Shown in pieces: positions 56,525 through 64,000 of a stretch of DNA of 64,000 nt. Both the position numbers and the translations under genes were made by a program. The stretch comes from CAUZJO01 sp963580245 (GTDB lineage: Bacteria; Sumerlaeota; Sumerlaeia; MVZB01): contig CAUZJO010000001.1 of the NCBI GenBank assembly GCA_963580245.1, positions 76,206 to 140,205 on the forward strand. Direction: 5' to 3'. How positions within the stretch are numbered: position 1 is the stretch's first letter; every line of letters begins with the position of its first letter. The notes under the pieces are model-generated. The model was given only the letters and a program-made list of their open reading frames with translations. It did no database searches and was not told where the DNA came from.

Positions 56525-59449
56525 TTAATGGTTGTAGGCGAATTCCCGCGAGGAGATCAGCGCCCAGACCAGGTCTTCGAGGACCTCGCGACGGACTTCG
56601 GTGCCGGTGAAAAACGGGTTGGTCGCGATCGGCGAGCGTTCGCCGAACATCGCTTCGATCGCGGCGTGCTCTTCTTCGGTGGGGAAGCGGGCCAGGGCGG
56701 CCAGATAGAAATCCTCGACGACCTCGCGGTTGGGGCGGGCGCCTTTGATCAGGCGTTCAATGCGGCTGCCGGGCACCGAGAGCTTCTCGGTGTAGGTGTC
56801 GCCGACCAGGATGTGCATCGCCTGCTGGAGGCTGGGTTGGTCGCTACGTTCGGGTACGGCGCGGCGCAGGGGTCGATCGTAAATCTCGAGGAACCGCGAG
56901 GGCCAGGCGGCGGGGGTCTTGAGTTGGATCGCGCGTGTGCCCGGCGGGGCCTTGCGCATCGCCACCGTCTGCTCGAAGACCGGCGCCACGCCGGTCACCC
57001 GCGTGATCGCATCGAGCAGGACTTCGGCCTCAAGCGTGCGCGGTCGCGACCATGAGTAGTTGATGTCGTCGTCCTTATTGGACGCGTTGGGCGAACCCGC
57101 AAGCTGATAGGTCCGCGAGTTGGCCATCAGCCGGATCAGGTGTTTCAGGTCGTGGCCGTTCTCGCGGAAATCGGCGGCCAACGCGTCGAGCAGCTCGGGA
57201 TGGGACGGCAGGTTGGTCGAACTGAAATCATCGACCGGATCGACGAACCCCCGGCCGAAGAAGAAGCTCCACATCCGATTGACGATCGCCTGATCGAAGT
57301 ATGGATGCGAGGTAACGAGACCGGCCAAGGCCAGGCGCGGGTCGTGCTCCAGTTCGCCGGGCAGCGGCGTGCCGTCGATAAAACGGGCCTCGACCCGCTC
57401 CTTGGTGCGCGGATGAGTCGGCTTGCGGTAGCGCAAGGTCTCGATCCCGTCGACGCCGTGATCGATCTCCTGCCCGTTGGAGTCGTCATAGACCACCATG
57501 TTGTCGATCCATTCGGTGCTGGTCAGGCGACTGTAGAAAGCGGCCACGCCCCAGAACTCGTCCTGACTCCACGTGTCCCAAGGGTGGTCGTGACACTCGG
57601 CGCAGTCCATGCGGCGGCCCATGAAGACGCGCACGTCTTCGGCCAGAATGTTCTGCATGGGCAGAACTTTCATCGAGGTGATATAGAAGCGGGTCGGGCT
57701 TTCGTGGCCCTGGGCGGCGAGGCGCTCGCGGGCGATCTGGTCGTACGGCTTGTTGCTGGCGACGCTCTTGCGCACCCACTCCCAGTAGTCGGTGGCCGAA
57801 CTCGAAACCCGCAGCAGATCGGCGACGCGGAACGTCCAGAAGGCGTCGTACTCCGGCGAATCAAGCAGGATATCGATCAGCTTCTCTCGTTTTTGCGGGT
57901 CGTCATCAGCGATGAACTCGCGGACGCGGCTCGGCGGCGGCAACGTGCCCGTGATGTCGAGGCATACGCGGCGGACGAACTCGCTGTCGTTGCACCGTTC
58001 CGAGGGAAGGATGTGGTAGCGGCGCAGCTTGGCAAAGACGTGGTCGTCGATGAAGTTGTTGCTCGGGACGTCGGGATAATCGGCGATCAACTCGGAGATG
58101 ACGCCGATGCGCGCGCTGGCGATGTGGCCCGGCGCGCGAACGATGACGTCGGTCTCGCCCCTGGAGCCGGCCTCCACCAGTCCGCCCGGCTTGGCCCTGA
58201 GCACTTCCCGATTGTTCGACTCGAAGTGGACCTGGTCGGTGATGTCTTCACGCCGGCCGTTGGCCAGATACGCGGTGACGAGCAACTGATGCGTACCGTC
58301 CGGCTCGAGCACCGCCTCGCCGGGGAAGACCTCGACCCGTTCGATCTCCGTGCTTTCGCTGCCTTCGTCGGTGTAGGGGGTGCCGTTGCGGATCCAGTCG
58401 AGAAGGGCCGCGTATTCGGCCGAATCCTTGCTCAGCAGTTTGCCTCCCTCATGCTCGACCTCGAACGTCGGTTTGGTAAGGAGCAGGCTCTTCTCGGGCT
58501 CCTCTTTGTTGATGCGTGGGATTCGCTCGCCCTCGACTTCATCGGTCAGCACCTGGAAGCCCCCGCCTTGGACGATCCAATCGTAATCATTGCGCGGATG
58601 CAGGGCGTTGATCGACAGTTTGAACCCGCCGCGACCCTTGACGCCCCCGTGACAGTCCGACGCGTTGCAGCCCGCCTCGGTCAAGATACCGCCGATGTCG
58701 CGTTGGAAACTGAAGGGACGACGTTCGCCATTGCCTTCGATCCGAACGGTTGTCTCGGCCGCGTGACCGGCAAGCGCGGCCGTGAGCTGAAGCTCGCCGT
58801 CGGCGCGCGCCGTGATGCGCCCGAATTCGTCCAAGCCGACCAGATCGGGCGCGGAGACGGAGAACCGGCAGCGCGCGGTGACGTCGCGGTCCAAACCATC
58901 CACAAATGATCCGACCACAACGAAACGCTGCGCGGCATCCGCGCCCCAGAGGGTCGGCGAGTCGGGATAGACGCGCAAAGAAACTAAACCCGGCATCGCT
59001 TGCGGCTCGGGCATCGCGGCGGGAGGGGCGGGGGGTTCTTCGATGTCCTGAGGTTGTTCATGTGGCGCGAGCATCTTCACGTATTTGGCGAGTGCCTTGA
59101 TTTGTTCGTCAGAGAGGTTCCCCTCCTGGCCTTTCATCAAGGTCCCGTCCACGCCCTCGCGGATCGTCTTCTCGATCGCGTCGAGGGTATCCCCGTGGTG
59201 CCAGACCTCATCGATCAGGTTCAGCCGCTCGATGTCGCTGGCCCCGTCGGGTTCATGACAGACGCCGCATTGTTCTTCAAAAAGCGCGGCCGCGGTGATC
59301 AGGGCTTGGCCTTCGAGGCGAGCGAATTCCGCCCCCGCTGCTTGCCCGGGCGCGGCATCGGGCTGAGATGACCCTTGACGCGCCGGATAGAGGAGGAATC
59401 CAAGCAGGAAGAGAGCCGTGATGACCTGGGATATGCGACGAATAAACAT
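56525..59449 (-). CDS. PSD1 c-type cytochrome protein (DUF1549/DUF1553)
   Basis: 974 residues with an N-terminal signal peptide. A cytochrome c domain (EEQCGVCHEPDG) is followed by a Pro/Ala linker, a bacterial Ig-like domain (LVGLDEFGRITARADGELQL), a DUF1549 region with heme-like Cys-His motifs (GCNASDCHGGVKGRG and MDCAECHDHPW), a second Ig-like repeat and the DUF1553 C-terminal part (VNRMWSFFFGRGFVDPVDDF). This layout is a planctomycete hallmark. The protein is periplasmic and heme-binding; electron-transfer partners are unknown. It heads the group with the two DUF1501 genes. Confidence 0.95.
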   Translation of the reverse strand: MFIRRISQVITALFLLGFLLYPARQGSSQPDAAPGQAAGAEFARLEGQALITAAALFEEQCGVCHEPDGASDIERLNLIDEVWHHGDTLDAIEKTIREGVDGTLMKGQEGNLSDEQIKALAKYVKMLAPHEQPQDIEEPPAPPAAMPEPQAMPGLVSLRVYPDSPTLWGADAAQRFVVVGSFVDGLDRDVTARCRFSVSAPDLVGLDEFGRITARADGELQLTAALAGHAAETTVRIEGNGERRPFSFQRDIGGILTEAGCNASDCHGGVKGRGGFKLSINALHPRNDYDWIVQGGGFQVLTDEVEGERIPRINKEEPEKSLLLTKPTFEVEHEGGKLLSKDSAEYAALLDWIRNGTPYTDEGSESTEIERVEVFPGEAVLEPDGTHQLLVTAYLANGRREDITDQVHFESNNREVLRAKPGGLVEAGSRGETDVIVRAPGHIASARIGVISELIADYPDVPSNNFIDDHVFAKLRRYHILPSERCNDSEFVRRVCLDITGTLPPPSRVREFIADDDPQKREKLIDILLDSPEYDAFWTFRVADLLRVSSSATDYWEWVRKSVASNKPYDQIARERLAAQGHESPTRFYITSMKVLPMQNILAEDVRVFMGRRMDCAECHDHPWDTWSQDEFWGVAAFYSRLTSTEWIDNMVVYDDSNGQEIDHGVDGIETLRYRKPTHPRTKERVEARFIDGTPLPGELEHDPRLALAGLVTSHPYFDQAIVNRMWSFFFGRGFVDPVDDFSSTNLPSHPELLDALAADFRENGHDLKHLIRLMANSRTYQLAGSPNASNKDDDINYSWSRPRTLEAEVLLDAITRVTGVAPVFEQTVAMRKAPPGTRAIQLKTPAAWPSRFLEIYDRPLRRAVPERSDQPSLQQAMHILVGDTYTEKLSVPGSRIERLIKGARPNREVVEDFYLAALARFPTEEEHAAIEAMFGERSPIATNPFFTGTEVRREVLEDLVWALISSREFAYNH

Positions 59450-59533
59450 TGCGATTCAATCGTGGAGGCCGTCCGTGCCCCCGCCCTATTCTATTATCGT
59501 CCAGGTGATGCCGTTGTTGAGTTTTCCATCTCC

Positions 59534-60108
59534 CTATCTGCCAGCTTGCTGAGCCACAAGTGCACCCAGAGCAAGTAGAACAGCGCGCACCTCCGTCTCG
59601 GACAGATTATCGGAGAAGGAAACGTCGAATTGGGCACCCTCAATGTTGTCAAAGTCGACGTCGTCAATCGGGAAAGAAATGAGGATCGCTCCGTCTGTCC
59701 CGATTCTCTAGCTCCTCCACCATTTGGTCGGGTGTGGCTTTGGATAAACGGCAGTCTTCCTCGTCGATCTCTGCAAGGATTTCGGTGCGCCTCTACTTGA
59801 TAGGCTTGGCTCTCACGATCACCGAGCTGGTCGAGTTTGGTGAAACGTTCTTCGTCTTCCCGATCAACTCCCTTGCTAATGAGGGCGTTGATCTCCTTTT
59901 TCGTAATGTCCGGGGGGAAATCGATCCCCAATGACCTAGGATACTCCTTTTGCTTCTCGGTCGCCGGCGGACCAGAAGGCCCGGCCGACTCTAGTGGCAG
60001 GACGGGGATCTCGATGACCGCCCTGCACTTCGGGCACTTGGCACGTTTCCCAGGAAGGGTGTCGGGAACCTTGGGGCTTGCACTACACTCGCTGCGCTCG
60101 AATTTCAC
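59534..60108 (-). pseudogene. Zinc-ribbon protein gene with two frameshifts
   Basis: Translation begins at GTG 60108 behind a very good AAGGAGGTC site. The N-terminal KVPDTLPGKRAKCPKCRAVIEIP is a zinc ribbon of the 'FxCPxCG..KVP..LAGK..KCPKC' kind, but its first pair has only one Cys (ERSEC). A conserved EKQKEYPRSLGIDFPPDIT segment follows. Then the frame is lost: a shift within about 59783-59797 restores EILAEIDEEDCRLSKATPDQMVEELENRD, and a second within about 59681-59705 restores ILISFPIDDVDFDNIEGAQ up to a TAG at 59534. Decayed gene, or sequence errors. Confidence 0.7.
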
Positions 60109-60262
60109 GGCGACCTCCTTCGGTCACGTGTTGACCTCATTATTTTTCAACCCTACTATCTTATCCCGACCGGCTCAGCATTTCAATGGTTTGTTCGGCC
60201 CCAAGGTCGCGGCATTCCGGGCCTTTCACCCCCACCGGCATGCACGGCGGGGGCGGGTGGCC

Positions 60263-62116
60263 TCACGGTATGACGACCTTCACCGGAATCTCCTGGCAAA
60301 TGATCGGTCCGCCGGGGGAGTTCTTGAGGAGCGGGCGAGCGACCAGACGGGACATGTGCGGCAGCGTGAAGGTGTTCGGCGCGTCCTGGTCGGCCATGAA
60401 CATCACGGACTCGGCCCGGCGTGGGGGACGGTAGCGTTCCTTGTGCGACGTGCCGCGGAATTCATAGACCTGACCGGTGAACGACACATCCTTGGTTTCG
60501 GCCACCAGCGGCAAGACCCGCACGCCGGGCGGAAGGTTCTCGACTTCAAGGATGATCTCTTCGTTGAAGCCCTCTTCGAGTTCGGTGACGATCACCATCT
60601 TGTGCCGCCCACCATTGTGGATGTTGACGAGGTCATCCTTGAAGCGGGCGTCGCGGCCGCCGAAGACGGTGAAAACGGTCTCGCCGACGTGGGGGATTTG
60701 CGGGCGGACGAGGAGTTGATAGGCGCAGCGCGGACCGCCGCGGCGAGAAGTCAGGTCGCGCAACTGCACGATATACTCCCCCGCCTCGTCGAACGTGTAG
60801 ATCGTCTTGGCCTCGATCGATTTGATCCAGTCGTCCCCGTCGCCGGCCACCTTCGTGTAAATGTTCGAGAACAGTTCCTCGCCAGCGGCGTTGAAAACCC
60901 CAAGCCGCGGGCTGAAGTGCGGCGGCTGCATGTCGAGCGCGCGGATCTCAAATGCCAGCGGCTGACCCGCCTTGACGTTGATCTTGAAGTGGTCCTTGTC
61001 ATCGGGCCGGTCGATCGCGCCCGCGATGATCATCGGGATGCCGACGTCGGCGGCCTGACTCGGTTCGTCGTTGGGTTCAGTTTCCGTGACGGAGCCGAGG
61101 TCGGTTTCAAACGTTGCGAGATAGGCGCCGGGACCGTCGGTGGCGGCGGGTTGACCCTCCGCGTTTTCGTCTTTCTTGGGGCGCTCGGCCGTTCGCGACC
61201 AGAGCTTGCGCAGCCAATCCGGCTCGATGCGGTTGGCGAACGCCCGCTCTTGCCAATCGTGAGGCTCGGGATGGACAAACTCGTGCGGCGTCCACTGGAT
61301 CGTGCCCGACGTCGTCGCGTCTTCCACGCGTGCGATGCGAAGCATGTAACCGTGGTCCTTCGAACCCAAACCCTGGCGCTCGCCGACCTCGATCAGATAC
61401 CAACCCTCCGTGTCGAAGCGGTGCGTGAGCCTGGGCAGGAAGGTGGGCACGGCCATCGATGGAAGACGGGGCGGCCAGTAATACACGGCACTTGCGTCCC
61501 GGTCCGGTTCGATCCGGCGAGGCTCATAGGGGTCGAACCAACTCTCCGTGGGTTCATACAGGGCGATCTCGGGTTCGTTGAGCAGCCGCGCTCCCTGTGG
61601 GGGCGGGATCAAACCGCTCGAGGTGATCAGCTCGAAGAGCAACTCCTCGCCCGCCGGAACTTTCACCGCGTAGTAATCGAGCTGACCCGGTTCGCTGATC
61701 CGACCGTTGACAACGGACGGATAGCCGACGAGTTGGGCCTGACTGGGCATGTGATGGGGGTCGTCAGCTTCCATGATCGGCGGCTCGGTGTGGATCAAAA
61801 ACGGCAACGGCCGCAGAATACTGTTGGGCTGGATCAATCGGAAGCGATAGAAACCGGGTTTGAGAGAGGGATCGACCTTGAGCTTGAGCAGCCCATAGGC
61901 CCCGTCGTCGTCCGATTCGACCTTGACTTCGCCCGAGAGCAGATCGGTATCGAACCAGACCCACTGTGACGCGCCGACGCCGGGGATCTTGACTTCGAAG
62001 CTGGTCCCCACCTGACCGCCGGGCGGGTAGACCGAGTTCTGGGCGGGGATGGGGGCGCTCAGCATGACGCAGCAGACGGTGATCAAGAGCGGGCAAGCTT
62101 TCATACGGAAATCCAT
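60263..62116 (-). CDS. PPC-like exported protein of the PSD1 group
   Basis: 617 residues; start ATG 62116 or ATG 62104 (MKACPLLITVCC). A signal peptide ending near IPAQ is followed by an Ig-like N-terminal domain (YPPGGQVGTSFEVKIPGVGA) and two bacterial pre-peptidase C-terminal (PPC) domains: GRISEPGQLDYYAVKVPAGEEL and GAIDRPDDKDHFKINVKAGQ, each a jelly-roll for binding. No catalytic domain. Proteins of this type usually accompany PSD1 and DUF1501 genes in planctomycetes. The frameshifted zinc-ribbon gene separates it from PSD1. Confidence 0.88.
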   Translation of the reverse strand: MDFRMKACPLLITVCCVMLSAPIPAQNSVYPPGGQVGTSFEVKIPGVGASQWVWFDTDLLSGEVKVESDDDGAYGLLKLKVDPSLKPGFYRFRLIQPNSILRPLPFLIHTEPPIMEADDPHHMPSQAQLVGYPSVVNGRISEPGQLDYYAVKVPAGEELLFELITSSGLIPPPQGARLLNEPEIALYEPTESWFDPYEPRRIEPDRDASAVYYWPPRLPSMAVPTFLPRLTHRFDTEGWYLIEVGERQGLGSKDHGYMLRIARVEDATTSGTIQWTPHEFVHPEPHDWQERAFANRIEPDWLRKLWSRTAERPKKDENAEGQPAATDGPGAYLATFETDLGSVTETEPNDEPSQAADVGIPMIIAGAIDRPDDKDHFKINVKAGQPLAFEIRALDMQPPHFSPRLGVFNAAGEELFSNIYTKVAGDGDDWIKSIEAKTIYTFDEAGEYIVQLRDLTSRRGGPRCAYQLLVRPQIPHVGETVFTVFGGRDARFKDDLVNIHNGGRHKMVIVTELEEGFNEEIILEVENLPPGVRVLPLVAETKDVSFTGQVYEFRGTSHKERYRPPRRAESVMFMADQDAPNTFTLPHMSRLVARPLLKNSPGGPIICQEIPVKVVIP

Positions 62117-62284
62117 GGGGGTGTTCGGTCTACGGCCTAGGTGTCTAACCAGAGGTCCTATCTATCTCTTCGGCACGAATATGTGCCGACCTTTATCCTA
62201 TCACATCGGCGGCGGCGGTCAAACTCATTGATGGTGGGCGGCGGCGGGGATGATTCAGGATTGAGGTTGTTGCCCGCCGGAGTC

Positions 62285-62415
62285 TTCAGGATCGGCTCCC
62301 GGCTCTCGTCCCTCGTCCTCGTAATCGTAGTCGGTCGCATTATCGGGTCGCTATCCGATTGCGGCTCGGGGAAGGAGATCGATTACGAGGACGAGAGCCG
62401 GGAGCCGATCCTGAA
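62285..62415. repeat. Long inverted repeat, 36-43-base arms
   Basis: Left arm 62285-62327 and right arm 62380-62415 are reverse complements apart from a 7-base insertion in the left arm (an extra GTCCCTC-like unit). A 52-base spacer lies between. It occupies the gap upstream of the PPC-like gene; no open frame or terminator T-run belongs to it. Confidence 0.75.
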
Positions 62416-62471
62416 CGAGAGCGAGAAGCCCCCATCGAAGGAGCGATACCCCGATGGGGGAAACGACCCGC

Positions 62472-62510
62472 AAAAAAATACCCGGCTCGATCACTAGATC
62501 GTCCGGGTAT
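62472..62510 (-). terminator. Rho-independent terminator for the H1-like gene
   Basis: Arms 62478-62485 and 62503-62510 (8 bp) enclose an inner 5-bp stem (62488-62492 with 62497-62501). Read on the minus strand a run of seven T (62478-62472) follows. It lies about 230 bases past the stop of the lysine-rich gene. Confidence 0.75.
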
Positions 62511-62700
62511 GGAGTTTCTGATGGGAATTCAAATCGATGGGCCCGCAACGATGCCGGAAATCCGCTCCTCGATCGGGGGTGTGGCCGTCGAACGGACATG
62601 GAAAGTCATTTCCAAGTGTCCGGTCGATTCTGTTGCGTAAGTCTGTAAGTCTAAACGATCGGAGCGAAGTCCAGGCGTGGTCGGCGCCGGGCCGTTGATA

Positions 62701-62732
62701 CCGGCTGCTCGGCCCGAAAGCCGAACAGCCGG
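62701..62732 (-). other. Hairpin just past the H1-like stop codon
   Basis: CCGGCTGCTCGG (62701-62712) pairs with CCGAACAGCCGG (62721-62732), 12 bp with one mismatch or G-U and an 8-base loop. No T-run follows, so it may stabilise the mRNA end rather than terminate. Confidence 0.5.
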
Positions 62733-62737
62733 CTCAT

Positions 62738-63082
62738 TCACTTTTTCTTCCGCGTCGTCCCGCGAACTGGTTTGCGAGTCGCGGCTTTCTTGGCGCCTTT
62801 TCTTGCCACGGTCTTCTTGGTCCTGGCGGCTTTCTTGCGTGCGCCTTTCTTCCTGCCGGCTTTCTTGCTGGCTTTCTTGCGCGCACCCTTCTTGGCCGCC
62901 CGCTTGGCGGTCTTCTTCCGGACGCCCTTCTTGCGGACGCCCTTCTTGCGGACGCCCTTCTTGCGGGCGGCCTTCTTCCTCACCACCCCCTTGACGCCCT
63001 TCCTCCGGACGACTTTCTTGCGAGTGGCCTTCTTTCTGACGGCCTTCTTTCTACCCGCCTTCTTGGCGGCTCGTTTTGCCAT
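62738..63082 (-). CDS. Lysine-rich histone H1-like DNA-binding protein
   Basis: 114 residues from ATG 63082, with AAAGGAG about 11 bases upstream; the longer frame to 63133 begins with unrelated residues. About half of the residues are Lys or Arg, arranged as AKKAGRKK, RKKGV (four tandem units near the middle) and ARKKASKKAG repeats, as in the C-terminal tails of histone H1 and chlamydial Hc1. Expected to compact DNA in the nucleoid. No globular domain. Its low complexity makes homology hard to prove. Confidence 0.8.
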   Translation of the reverse strand: MAKRAAKKAGRKKAVRKKATRKKVVRRKGVKGVVRKKAARKKGVRKKGVRKKGVRKKTAKRAAKKGARKKASKKAGRKKGARKKAARTKKTVARKGAKKAATRKPVRGTTRKKK

Positions 63083-64000
63083 GAGAACGAGTCTCCTTTC
63101 CTGTAGTTCAACTAGTTCTTGTTGGTACCACACCCCAGTGGTTCGCTTGCCGGATTTGAGTCGAAGAACAGGTCCGCTTTCGCGGTGGATTCCTGTAGGT
63201 GAGTCTTCTGGTCAAACCTCAAGGTGTGTAACCTTTGTTCGGCAAGCATGCAAATGAGTCCATTTGCATCAAAGAACTTCTCATTTTTTTTCAAGAGTGG
63301 TCTATGTTGTCAAGTGCAAAAAGTTCAATCCGTTAAAATCTTTTGAAGTCTCGGATGCGCATCACAATCAAAATCTATCTCGCGTGACGGCGTTCGACTC
63401 GTTGCGGCTGCGTTTCGATGTCCATTCGGCGGCTTGGGCCGATCATTGAGAAACGCCTTTAAAATCAGGCAATAATCAACGCCACCCCGCATTGTTCTAA
63501 ACGGCGTATCGTTGCCTCGCGTCTAGATTGATGAGCGTCCATCACCGGGAATGATCGCCTCTTCCAACCCACCGACCGTACTGAAAATAATTTTTCCCTG
63601 TCGACGCGTGAGTGTACCTTTGGAGTCATCTCCGTAGGCGAACTTCCCGAGGATCGTGCGAAGCCCTCGTCAGCGCGTGGAGCTCTTGCCTGAGCGGTAT
63701 CATAGCCTCGCCCGATTCGACGAGGCACATCCCAACAGCCGTTTTCGATTCGAAAAGCAACCGATTGAACCTCGCGTGACGCATGGAGTCGTGTAGGGGA
63801 CGCTCGCAGCAAAGCCGGGGGTGAAAAGGCAAACTCCCGGTCCTTTCATCCTTGCGCATCAGGTCCCATCACCGGCTAGGAGTTGGCCCGAACAGGCGCG
63901 TGAGGATTAACCCATTTTCCGCAGTTCAGAGCTTAGAAGTGCCCGTTTTCGAGTAAATTTGAATTTTTCGGGTAAAAGTCTGCACTACATTTTGAATTCT
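63083..64000. other. No supportable gene
   Basis: About 900 bases with only short open frames that lack ribosome sites or family-like sequence; base composition becomes more AT-rich around 63240-63500. I see no tRNA, repeat or terminator in it. The window ends without a recognisable truncated gene. Confidence 0.5.

Noticed and set aside
57140..58909. 589-residue plus-strand frame
   Set aside because: Antisense of the PSD1 gene, whose heme and DUF1549/1553 motifs are clear.
62772..63257. 161-residue hydrophobic plus-strand frame (FLAPFLATVFLVLAAFL)
   Set aside because: It is the complement of the Lys-codon repeats of the H1-like gene; AAG read backwards gives Leu/Phe, a known artefact.
63112..63294. 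60-residue minus-strand frame upstream of the H1-like gene
   Set aside because: Starts well, but has no ribosome site, no family match and reads across a likely promoter region.

Overview
The window looks like part of a GC-rich planctomycete (Planctomycetota) genome. The strongest evidence is the cluster at 53.7-62.1 kb: two Tat-exported DUF1501 proteins, a PSD1-type c-type cytochrome protein (DUF1549/DUF1553) and a pre-peptidase (PPC-like) protein. Large exported proteins, a lysine-rich histone H1-like protein and tandem signal peptidases fit the same picture. No tRNA, rRNA, CRISPR array, transposase or phage gene was recognised.

Layout. 0-4.6 kb: a field of small hairpins, glucose-6-phosphate dehydrogenase, then two family 2 glycosyltransferases around a TrmL-type tRNA methyltransferase, with degenerate CCCGAAC/CCCTGAAC repeats at the gene edges. 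4.8-8.2 kb: a broken exported gene with a PEP synthase/pyruvate phosphate dikinase-like domain and a lamin-tail domain. 8.3-10.7 kb: two signal peptidase I genes, each with an inserted DxNxDxxxD loop, and a lipoprotein. 11-19.2 kb: a plus-strand cluster built round a 1067-residue repeat lipoprotein, with two related helical proteins and a 42-residue membrane protein, followed by pentapeptide-repeat, MBL-fold and TIGR01777 genes. 19.3-22.7 kb: a truncated pRiA4b ORF-3-like gene ending in a near-perfect palindrome, htpG, and a small conserved gene.

22.9-33.7 kb is a carbohydrate-type locus: a beta-propeller glycosidase-like protein and an FMN-dependent 2-hydroxy-acid dehydrogenase on plus, facing a minus-strand operon of three GH32-like paralogues and a metallophosphoesterase. 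All three GH32-like proteins lack the WMNDPNG nucleophile motif, and the phosphoesterase has lost several metal ligands. 34.2-39.1 kb: a HEAT-repeat protein and a very large exported adhesin-like protein split by one frameshift. 39.8-43.7 kb: squalene/phytoene synthase family, folE, an exported Gly/Arg-rich protein, a Trm112-like protein and a glycosyltransferase. 44.1-49 kb: a DsbD-family protein, a thioredoxin-like protein, a strongly structured RNA candidate with an intrinsic terminator, and dinB. 49.2-53.7 kb: a DUF5678-like/retropepsin-like gene pair, glycerate kinase, UDP-galactopyranose mutase and an NAD-dependent sugar epimerase. 53.7-63.1 kb: the PSD1/DUF1501/PPC cluster, a frameshifted zinc-ribbon gene and the H1-like gene. 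63.1-64 kb holds nothing convincing.

The best candidates for something undescribed are the 11-16.6 kb repeat-lipoprotein cluster, the C-rich-loop RNA at 47.47-47.62 kb, the nucleophile-less GH32 trio and the signal peptidases with a calcium-loop-like insert. All family names come from reading motifs by eye; no database search was run.
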